Shown in pieces: positions 1 to 5,259 of a DNA stretch of 5,571 nt. A program made the position numbers and the translations under genes. The notes beneath the pieces were generated by a model, which was not told the origin of the DNA, made no database searches, and saw nothing but the letters and a program-made list of their open reading frames with translations. Position 1 is the stretch's first letter. Each line of letters opens with the position of its first letter. The DNA comes from Lachnospiraceae bacterium (GTDB lineage Bacteria; Bacillota; Clostridia; Lachnospirales; Lachnospiraceae), in contig JAILPU010000106.1 in assembly GCA_024699395.1 (NCBI GenBank), positions 1 to 5,571 on the forward strand. The letters run 5' to 3'.

Positions 1-830
1 GTGTCGGGATTGCTGGTGCAGCTAACACGACCGCCCATTCGTTCAACGGCTGCTTTTACAATGGATAACCCCAGGCCGCTGCCTGCCTGAGAACCGGGGG
101 TTCTTGCCTTTTGTGACGTATAGGTCCTGTTGAAAATATGGGGAAGGTACTCTTTGGGAATTGCTTCTCCCGTATTTGATACATAGAAAATAATGTTTTT
201 GCCATCAGAGTTTTTGTCATCAGAGCTTTCGGCACCGGAGTTTTTGCCATCAGATTTTCTGTCATCAGAGTTTATGTCATCAGAACTTTCGGCGCCAAGA
301 GTAATTTTTCCGCCCTTTGGTGTGAATTTAAGAGCGTTGGAAAAAAGATTGTCAAGAATCCGTATTATCAATTTAATGTCTGCTTTAACAAGAAATTCGC
401 TGTTTTCAGGTATTTGAGCCGTTAATTCGAATTCATTAAAGCGGCTGTCGCAGGTTATGTCAAAATAATATTCCTCCAAAAGAGAGCAGATATTTACTGT
501 TTGCAATTCCAATTTTTTGGAGGAATCTTCTATACAGAAGAGTTCGTGCATATCGTTGATAAGAGCTTCCATGGTTTTGGTTCTTCTGTCTATCACTGCA
601 ATGTATTCCAAAAGCTCTTTTGTATCCATATCCTTTTGGGAGCCGATAAGGTCGAGGGTGCTGCGGATTGCGCTTACAGGAGCGCGAAGATCGTGGGATA
701 TGTTGGAAAGCATCATTTCACGCTCTTTTTTGAGAGAAGAGAGAGCGTCATTGGCAATGATAAGTTTCTTGGTCAATTCTTCTATGGTTTCCGATTCGAG
801 ACCGGGAGAGTTGAAAGTTTGTTTGTTCAT
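1..830 (-). CDS. Soluble-type sensor histidine kinase, 3' end cut by left edge
   Basis: Autophosphorylating sensor kinase, expected to phosphorylate the response regulator encoded just upstream. 276 residues are visible without a stop; the C-terminus lies past the left edge. A likely coiled-coil lead-in (about 14-40) precedes a HisKA domain with the H box SHDLRAPV, so His46 is the phospho-acceptor. The HATPase_c domain follows: N box DNLFSNALKFTP (160-171), G1 region VSNTGEAI (217-224) and G2 GSGLGLSIV (250-258). G1 is degenerate, with Asn219 and Ala223 where Asp and Gly are common; such variants occur in active kinases. No hydrophobic membrane segment or obvious input domain is visible, so it probably senses a cytoplasmic cue or a partner protein. 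A hydrophilic insert of tandem pentapeptides (about 179-212) sits between the N box and G1. ATG at 830 is fixed by an in-frame TAG immediately upstream and a Shine-Dalgarno at 839-843. The family is certain; the specific role is unknown. Confidence 0.93.
   Translation of the reverse strand, partial: MNKQTFNSPGLESETIEELTKKLIIANDALSSLKKEREMMLSNISHDLRAPVSAIRSTLDLIGSQKDMDTKELLEYIAVIDRRTKTMEALINDMHELFCIEDSSKKLELQTVNICSLLEEYYFDITCDSRFNEFELTAQIPENSEFLVKADIKLIIRILDNLFSNALKFTPKGGKITLGAESSDDINSDDRKSDGKNSGAESSDDKNSDGKNIIFYVSNTGEAIPKEYLPHIFNRTYTSQKARTPGSQAGSGLGLSIVKAAVERMGGRVSCTSNPD
195..299 (-). repeat. Seven 15-bp tandem repeats coding a pentapeptide linker in the kinase
   Basis: Seven consecutive 15-base units start at 195, 210, 225, 240, 255, 270 and 285. 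On the plus strand the consensus is gtttttgYcatcaga; units 3 and 7 are a diverged type (ctttcggc-c-). On the coding strand the units give pentapeptides of the form S-D-D/G-K-N, alternating with GAES-type units, in the order GAES, SDDIN, SDDRK, SDGKN, SGAES, SDDKN, SDGKN. The two GAES units suggest duplication of a larger block. The unit is a multiple of three, so copy changes would alter loop length without shifting the frame. Confidence 0.9.
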
Positions 831-833
831 CTA

Positions 834-1532
834 TTATTTCCTTGAATTGAATCTGTAGCCCTTGGCCCAGACTGTTTCAATATAGTTGGTAAGTTCCGGG
901 GCGATATCCATCTTTTTACGAAGCCTTGAAACTATTACCATAACGCTTCGTCTGTCGGTCTCAAGATAGGAGCCGAAAATCGCCTGTCCCAGCTCTTCAA
1001 AAGTTATGTCCCTGTCCGGATTTAATGACAGATATTTAAGAACCTCAAACTCTCTGTTGGGAAGGGGGATTTCCTCACCTTTGAAAGAAACCTTATGAGA
1101 CATGTAATCGATGGAAAGTTCACCGAATTTTTTCACCATGGATGAGGTGTTTTGGACGCTGTTGGAAAGCTCTTTGTTACGCCTTAAGCGGACGTTTATC
1201 CTCGCTTTTAATTCTCTTAAACTGAAGGGCTTTACCAGATAATCGTCACCGCCGTTTTCAAGACCTTTTACGGTGGAGTCCTCGTCATCCTTTCCCGTAA
1301 GGAAGATTATGGGAACTCTTGTAAACTGTCTGAGCATTTTGCAACATTCAAATCCATCAATTTCGGGCATCATTACGTCCAAAATAATGCAGTCGGGCTT
1401 ACATTCTTTGGCAAGAGCTACTCCTTTTTTGGCACAAGAGGCGCAAAAAACCTTATAGCCTTCGTTTTCAAAGAATTTGGAGTTGAGGGACAAAAGCTCT
1501 GTATCATCGTCTATAAACAGCAATTTTTCCAT
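834..1532 (-). CDS. OmpR/PhoB-family response regulator
   Basis: DNA-binding transcription factor activated by phosphorylation, 232 residues, the usual length for this family. The receiver domain (about 1-118) has the acidic cluster Asp8-Asp9-Asp10, the phospho-acceptor Asp52 in ILDVMMPEIDG, the switch Thr79 and Lys101 in the V-K-P-F motif. The C-terminal winged helix (about 136-230) shows PLPNREFEVLKYL, the recognition-helix segment VSRLRKKMD and the closing GYRF. The start at 1532 has a strong Shine-Dalgarno (AAAGGAG, 1542-1548) at nine-base spacing. The kinase gene follows after two tandem in-frame stops, so the pair forms an operon read right to left. Position back to back with the cargo and exporter genes suggests they are targets, but this is inferred only from location and from TTACA repeats in the shared upstream region. 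Confidence 0.96.
   Translation of the reverse strand: MEKLLFIDDDTELLSLNSKFFENEGYKVFCASCAKKGVALAKECKPDCIILDVMMPEIDGFECCKMLRQFTRVPIIFLTGKDDEDSTVKGLENGGDDYLVKPFSLRELKARINVRLRRNKELSNSVQNTSSMVKKFGELSIDYMSHKVSFKGEEIPLPNREFEVLKYLSLNPDRDITFEELGQAIFGSYLETDRRSVMVIVSRLRKKMDIAPELTNYIETVWAKGYRFNSRK
839..843 (-). promoter_or_regulatory. Ribosome binding site for the histidine kinase, inside the regulator gene
   Basis: AAGGA on the minus strand lies eight bases before the kinase ATG (830) and overlaps the last Arg-Lys codons of the response regulator. It fixes the kinase start and implies coupled translation from one transcript. Confidence 0.75.
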
Positions 1533-1559
1533 AATGTCAGACTCCTTTGTTTTGATGAT

Positions 1560-1587
1560 AACATAGCGGTATTGGAATTTCTATCAA
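1560..1587 (-). promoter_or_regulatory. Candidate promoter for the response regulator-kinase operon
   Basis: On the minus strand TTGATA (1587-1582) and TATGTT (1565-1560) are separated by 16 bases. The -35 matches five of six consensus positions and the -10 four of six. It lies just upstream of the regulator's ribosome binding site. It is plausible, not strong. Confidence 0.4.
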
Positions 1588-1592
1588 TATTG

Positions 1593-1619
1593 TTACAAAT
1601 ATTTACAAAAAAGATTACA
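1593..1619 (+). promoter_or_regulatory. Three TTACA direct repeats, candidate response-regulator operator
   Basis: TTACA occurs at 1593-1597, 1603-1607 and 1615-1619, at start-to-start distances of 10 and 12 bases, about one helical turn each. The middle copy forms part of the plus-strand -35 hexamer. Direct repeats with turn-length spacing are typical of OmpR-family sites, and TT(A/T)ACA repeats are the known PhoP box type in Bacillus. Which regulator binds here is inferred; AT-richness raises the chance rate. Confidence 0.4.
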
Positions 1620-1630
1620 CAATATATACT
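1602..1630 (+). promoter_or_regulatory. Sigma-A-type promoter for the cargo-exporter operon
   Basis: TTTACA (1602-1607) and TATACT (1625-1630) are separated by exactly 17 bases, and each hexamer differs from the vegetative consensus at one position. Transcription would start near 1637 and leave a leader of about 55 bases before the ATG at 1692. Confidence 0.65.
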
Positions 1631-1679
1631 AAAAGGTGTATACGAAACAGGGAACCCTTATAAAAACAAGCATAATTTT

Positions 1680-1686
1680 AAGGTGG
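1680..1686 (+). promoter_or_regulatory. Ribosome binding site that sets the cargo start at 1692
   Basis: AAGGTGG lies five bases before the ATG at 1692. The upstream in-frame ATG at 1572 precedes the promoter and lacks such a site, so 1692 is preferred. The same AAGGTGG with five-base spacing precedes the gene at 5260. Confidence 0.8.
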
Positions 1687-1691
1687 TAAAA

Positions 1692-2168
1692 ATGAAAAAA
1701 TTCGAAGCTCCTGTAATCTGTAAAGTTGATGATCTTGCCGAGGGTATTTATGCGGCAAGCGGTGCGGTTGTTAACGATCCCATTCCTGTTATTACCGAAA
1801 CAGGAGACTGGAAATTTGATGTTAAGTGGTGTAACCACAACAGCGGTTCCCATTCCGAGATGGAAGTTCACGGACACAATTACGGTAAACAAGGTGGATC
1901 GCACATTGAAGTTACTTTGGCGTTTTTCGGAAGAGGAAAGATTATTTCCTGTGCAAACGCTTCCAAGGCTACACAGACAGAGTGGTCATCCAACTCCATC
2001 AAGCTTGTGTATGACGGAGTTTTCAATCCCGGTGAGGATGTTGTATTCGGACTTCCCGATGTGAGATTTTCCGAATCTCCCGCACAGTATTCATATCATC
2101 TCTCGGGTCAGAACTGTAACTGCCCCGCAAATGATGCATTTATGATAACCGGCGTTATATGTAAATAA
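1692..2168 (+). CDS. Leader-bearing secreted protein with CBM-like beta-sandwich body
   Basis: I cannot assign a named family with certainty. The 158-residue product has a short leader of about 24 residues: MKKFEAP at the start, then acidic residues, then EGIYAASG. It lacks the hydrophobic core of a Sec signal peptide. The body (about 39-128) reads as alternating strands, including HIEVTLAFF (71-79), a Trp at 98, and the stretch IKLVYDGVFNPGEDVVFGL (103-121). This last pattern resembles the end of CBM2/CBM3-type carbohydrate-binding modules (N-x-V ... G-x-I-x-P-G-x-x-V-x-F-G), hence the call; this is pattern memory, not an alignment. The body is rich in His and has five Cys (47, 87, 142, 144, 157), with a C-x-C near the end. 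An ABC exporter gene follows after 17 bases without a terminator, so this is its likely cargo. Alternatives are an oversized RiPP precursor or a surface adhesin. Confidence 0.75.
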   Translation: MKKFEAPVICKVDDLAEGIYAASGAVVNDPIPVITETGDWKFDVKWCNHNSGSHSEMEVHGHNYGKQGGSHIEVTLAFFGRGKIISCANASKATQTEWSSNSIKLVYDGVFNPGEDVVFGLPDVRFSESPAQYSYHLSGQNCNCPANDAFMITGVICK

Positions 2169-2185
2169 GTTTTATTGAAAAACAC

Positions 2186-3958
2186 ATGCATAATAAGATA
2201 AAGCATTACATTGACAGGATAAAAAACGGACGACTGGACAGAATGAGAGAAGAGATCAAATGGATTTACGGCTACGGCCGTATCCACATTCTGTCTGTCG
2301 TTTTATATACTCTTCTTGGCCTTACCTCCACGGCGGTAGGGCTGTTTTCAAGTCTTGTATCAAGAGATCTGGTGGACATTATCACAGGCCATAATTCCGG
2401 AGAATTGATCAGGACTTTTTTGCTTATTATCGGAACCACGATTCTTAATATTTTCCTGACACAGCTCTCGGTATATCTTTCCGCCAAAATCAATATGAAG
2501 GTCGACAATGCCATTAAGGCGGATATTTACGATAAAATTATGGTTACCGAATGGGAGGCTCTTAATTCCTATCATTCCGGAGACCTTCTCACAAGATGGA
2601 TGGGAGACGTGTCCAGAATATCCGGTGGACTCCTCAATCTGGCTCCCAATCTTATAATATATCTTTGTAAATTTTTAGGGGCTCTTATAATGGTGGTGAG
2701 ATACGACGCTTCTTTTGCGGTATTTGCCCTTGCCAGTGTTCCCGTGAGTCTTATTTTTTCCAAAAAGAGTTTAAAAATGCTTCAAAAACACAATATGAGC
2801 ACTCTCAATGTGGGTGCTAAGATGAACTCTTTTTCCCAGGAAACCTTTTCCAATCTTCAGACTGTAAAGGCTTTTGATATGGTGGGGCTTTATTCCTCAA
2901 AGCTTAGAAGCCTTCAGAAGGAATATACCGACGCCAATATAAGATATCAGAAGTTTTCCAATATCAATTCCATAATCCTTACCTTTGTATCCCTTCTTGT
3001 AACTTATTCCACCTACGGATGGGGAATTTATAAGGTTTGGAGCGGTGCCATAAGTTACGGAACAATGACCATGTTTTTAAGTCTTTCCGCGACGCTTTCA
3101 GCAACAACCCAAAGTCTCATCGGACTTGTGCCTGCCACAATCGCCATGAGTAATGCTGCAAGACGACTTATGAATGTGGCTGAGCTTCCCAAGGAGGACT
3201 ATTCCCACAGTGAGGAAGTAAAAGCTTTCTATGAAAAACATAAGGATATCGGCGTTGGCCTTAGGGTAAGGGACGTTTCATACACCTATTCCAACAGGAC
3301 AGAGGTGTTTTCCAATGCGTCCTTTGATGCCATGCCCGGTGAGACCATCGCTCTTGTGGGACCTTCGGGAGGAGGCAAAACCACGATAATGAGGCTTATA
3401 CTTTCCATTATTAACAGTAAGGATGGGGAGTGCTTTATATGTGCCGGAAGGGATAAAGATAACGACAAAATGCCTCTTACAGCTTCTGTGAGACAGCTTT
3501 TTGCTTATGTACCCCAGGGTAATACCATGTTTTCCGGGACTATTGCCGATAATATGAGAAATGTTAAAGAAGATGCCACCGATGATGAGATTGTGGAGGC
3601 GCTTAAGATGGCTTGTGCCTGGGATTTTGTGAAAAAACTTCCCGAGGGCATTAACAGCATGATCATGGAGAGAGGCGGCGGCTTTTCCGAGGGACAGGCT
3701 CAGAGGCTGTCTATCGCAAGAGCTCTTTTAAGACAATCCCCCATACTTTTACTTGATGAAGCCACCAGCGCCCTTGATATTGAGACAGAAAAGCAGGTTT
3801 TGAAAAATATAATGAACGGAAAAAGATTAAGGACTACCATAGTCACAACCCACAGACTTTCGGTGCTCAATGTATGTAACAGCGTGTATGAGATTAAAGA
3901 TAACACCTGTACTTGTTTGAGCAAGGAAGAAATAAAAGAAAGATTACAGTCGGTCTGA
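2186..3958 (+). CDS. ABC exporter, fused permease-ATPase, no C39 peptidase domain
   Basis: Half-transporter expected to form a homodimer in the cytoplasmic membrane, 590 residues, normal for the type. The permease half has about six hydrophobic segments, near 33-56, 75-99, 150-172, 173-193, 262-281 and 293-321. The ATPase half has Walker A GPSGGGKTT (392-400), Q-loop Gln444 in VPQGN, a signature FSEGQ (500-504, a variant of LSGGQ), Walker B ILLLDE (520-525) with Glu525 catalytic, D-loop SALD and H-loop His556. All ATPase residues are intact. It starts 17 bases after the cargo gene and probably exports that protein. It lacks the N-terminal C39 domain of bacteriocin exporters, so leader removal, if any, needs another protease. 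No clear Shine-Dalgarno precedes ATG 2186; it may depend on coupling, or start at Met20 (2243). The last 15 bases overlap the convergent neighbour. Confidence 0.93.
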   Translation: MHNKIKHYIDRIKNGRLDRMREEIKWIYGYGRIHILSVVLYTLLGLTSTAVGLFSSLVSRDLVDIITGHNSGELIRTFLLIIGTTILNIFLTQLSVYLSAKINMKVDNAIKADIYDKIMVTEWEALNSYHSGDLLTRWMGDVSRISGGLLNLAPNLIIYLCKFLGALIMVVRYDASFAVFALASVPVSLIFSKKSLKMLQKHNMSTLNVGAKMNSFSQETFSNLQTVKAFDMVGLYSSKLRSLQKEYTDANIRYQKFSNINSIILTFVSLLVTYSTYGWGIYKVWSGAISYGTMTMFLSLSATLSATTQSLIGLVPATIAMSNAARRLMNVAELPKEDYSHSEEVKAFYEKHKDIGVGLRVRDVSYTYSNRTEVFSNASFDAMPGETIALVGPSGGGKTTIMRLILSIINSKDGECFICAGRDKDNDKMPLTASVRQLFAYVPQGNTMFSGTIADNMRNVKEDATDDEIVEALKMACAWDFVKKLPEGINSMIMERGGGFSEGQAQRLSIARALLRQSPILLLDEATSALDIETEKQVLKNIMNGKRLRTTIVTTHRLSVLNVCNSVYEIKDNTCTCLSKEEIKERLQSV

Positions 3959-5152
3959 ATCCTGAAGCGCCTTAAGGGCGGCCTTGACTGCGTTTTCAGT
4001 GGGAGTGCAGTACATTTCAAATACGGGTATATGTTGGGCAAATGCTTCAAAGAAGGTAATATTCTTTTGAAGCATTTCTTTGTTCCAGGCGGGGGAAACC
4101 GAGCGCTGACTTAAAGAGAGGGCTGCTCTGTGGGTAGATAAAAGATTTATCTCTTCGTTTGTTCCCTGCTTAATCATAAACACGGCGCCGATTTTATGGG
4201 ATAAGGGACTGTTTATTTCGGAGGTTCCGCACCAGGGTATTCCGATGGTTTCGTAGGAATCATTGTTGTTACATATAAGATTAAGATCTCCGTTTATCTG
4301 GGTGGCGCCAAGATGTTTCTCCCAAAGTTTGGCCTGAGTGCTTTTTCCTACACCTGACATTGCGGAAAACAGGTAAAGCTTGCCTTCGTACAAAACTGAA
4401 GCGGAGTGAAGGGCAAATTCGTTTAACTGTTCAGAAGCAAAGAGATAAAAATGGCGAAGAGCGTTAAACAGTTCTTCCCTATCCTCACGGGAATCCGGCA
4501 GTTTTTCACAGATTATCTCGCCGTAATCCCCGCTGTTTGAGATAAAACCGTATTTTACGGTATTAAAGGCGCAGAATTCAAGAAAATATCCACCTTCGAC
4601 AGCTGTTATCTTTAAGTCTTTGGTGAAAATCAGGGTTTTACCTTCGGGGGTATAATCTTTTGACACTTTAAGGTCAATATTTAAGGGATACATGGATTTT
4701 TCTGTATCCTGTATCTGCTTTATTTCTTTGAGGTTTTTAATTTCAAAACCTTTAAACCAATCTTTGACCTCGTTAAGAGGGCGGGAGAATCCAAGACGGA
4801 TATTCCCGATGTCAAGATATTCACAGGGAGTGAATGATGTGAATTTATGTTTTTGCGAAGGCAGTGAAGCTATGGTATTATTTTCAAGGAGCTCAGCGTT
4901 TTTTAGAAAGAAAAGGAAATCATCGATTATTTTTTGAGCCCTGGCAGCTTCTTTTTTTGAGATTTCATAAAAATTAAAACAGGAATTAATTATTTCCTCT
5001 TTGGAGATTTCCTTTTCCAAAAGCCTGCATATGTAGCTTCCGATTTCGTTTATCTCATAGGGTGGGCAGAATGAGGCCCGGGATTGCCCGGAGGGCAAAA
5101 GATAGAAGTGATTGTGAATTTGGGTGATCAGATAGTCTTCTTTTAATCGCAT
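3944..5152 (-). CDS. PqqD-like RRE domain fused to HPr-kinase-like P-loop domain
   Basis: A 402-residue two-part protein. Residues about 10-92 match the PqqD-like fold that binds leader peptides in RiPP pathways: FYLLPSG, then INEIGSYICRLLEKEISKEEI, and a closing IIDDFLFFLKNAELL. The C-terminal part (about 245-395) matches the HPr-kinase/PEPCK-like family of peptide-modification loci: LHSASVLYEGKLYLFSAMSG, Walker A SGVGKST (266-272, Lys270), an acidic site at Asp289 in INGDLNLI, and IPWCGT (305-310). A related kinase phosphorylates lasso peptides (paeninodin type); whether this one phosphorylates its neighbour's product is inference. Two departures: Ala264 where the P-loop usually starts with Gly, and NGD where many relatives have a second Asp. 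The middle (about 93-240) is unassigned. The start at 5152 is supported by AGGTG (5158-5162) at five-base spacing. It is divergent from the S26-like gene and convergent with the ABC gene. Confidence 0.85.
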   Translation of the reverse strand: MRLKEDYLITQIHNHFYLLPSGQSRASFCPPYEINEIGSYICRLLEKEISKEEIINSCFNFYEISKKEAARAQKIIDDFLFFLKNAELLENNTIASLPSQKHKFTSFTPCEYLDIGNIRLGFSRPLNEVKDWFKGFEIKNLKEIKQIQDTEKSMYPLNIDLKVSKDYTPEGKTLIFTKDLKITAVEGGYFLEFCAFNTVKYGFISNSGDYGEIICEKLPDSREDREELFNALRHFYLFASEQLNEFALHSASVLYEGKLYLFSAMSGVGKSTQAKLWEKHLGATQINGDLNLICNNNDSYETIGIPWCGTSEINSPLSHKIGAVFMIKQGTNEEINLLSTHRAALSLSQRSVSPAWNKEMLQKNITFFEAFAQHIPVFEMYCTPTENAVKAALKALQDSDRL

Positions 5153-5190
5153 AGGGTCACCTGTCTGACAATTTACTATATTTAGAGAAA

Positions 5191-5217
5191 TGTTATCATA
5201 TTAAAACGTGGATAACA
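5191..5217. promoter_or_regulatory. 7-bp inverted repeat TGTTATC-N13-GATAACA between divergent genes
   Basis: TGTTATC (5191-5197) and GATAACA (5211-5217) form a perfect inverted repeat with half-site centres 20 bases apart, about two helical turns. This suits a dimeric regulator placed between the divergent genes at 5152 and 5260. No strong promoter hexamer pair was found on either strand here; TATGAT (5200-5195, minus strand) is a possible -10 inside the repeat. A GATAACA also occurs at 1557-1563 in the other divergent region. Confidence 0.35.
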
Positions 5218-5247
5218 AGCGACCAAAAGGTTTAGAATCTCAAAAAA

Positions 5248-5254
5248 AAGGTGG
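5248..5254 (+). promoter_or_regulatory. Ribosome binding site for the S26-like gene
   Basis: AAGGTGG five bases before the ATG at 5260, identical in sequence and spacing to the site before the cargo gene at 1692. It fixes this start. Confidence 0.75.
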
Positions 5255-5259
5255 AAGAA

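Noticed and set aside
56..265. Minus-strand frame of 69 codons over the kinase C-terminus
   Set aside because: Out of frame with the kinase, which reads without a stop from 830 to the left edge with conserved motifs.
193..417. Plus-strand frame with a repeated F-L-S/P-S-E pattern
   Set aside because: It is the antisense reading of the 15-base repeats in the histidine kinase; the kinase frame is fully consistent with H, N and G boxes on both sides.
501..858. Two plus-strand frames of 113-114 codons opposite the kinase
   Set aside because: Shadows of the kinase coding region, with no ribosome site or recognisable domain.
1646..1660. Short inverted repeat AGGG-AA-CCCT in the cargo leader region
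   Set aside because: Four-base stems with a two-base loop are too weak to call a hairpin, attenuator or operator.
1572..1691. In-frame upstream extension of the cargo gene by 40 codons
   Set aside because: It would start upstream of the strong promoter's -10, has no ribosome site, and the added residues look like translated AT-rich regulatory DNA. ATG 1692 has AAGGTGG at five-base spacing.
3964..3989. Near-palindrome gcgccttaagggcg as a terminator for the ABC gene
   Set aside because: The stem is imperfect, lies inside the opposite gene's coding sequence, and no T-run follows directly.
3700..4050. Minus-strand frame of 116 codons spanning the ABC gene end and the convergent gene end
   Set aside because: It overlaps two well-supported genes in other frames and has no recognisable features.
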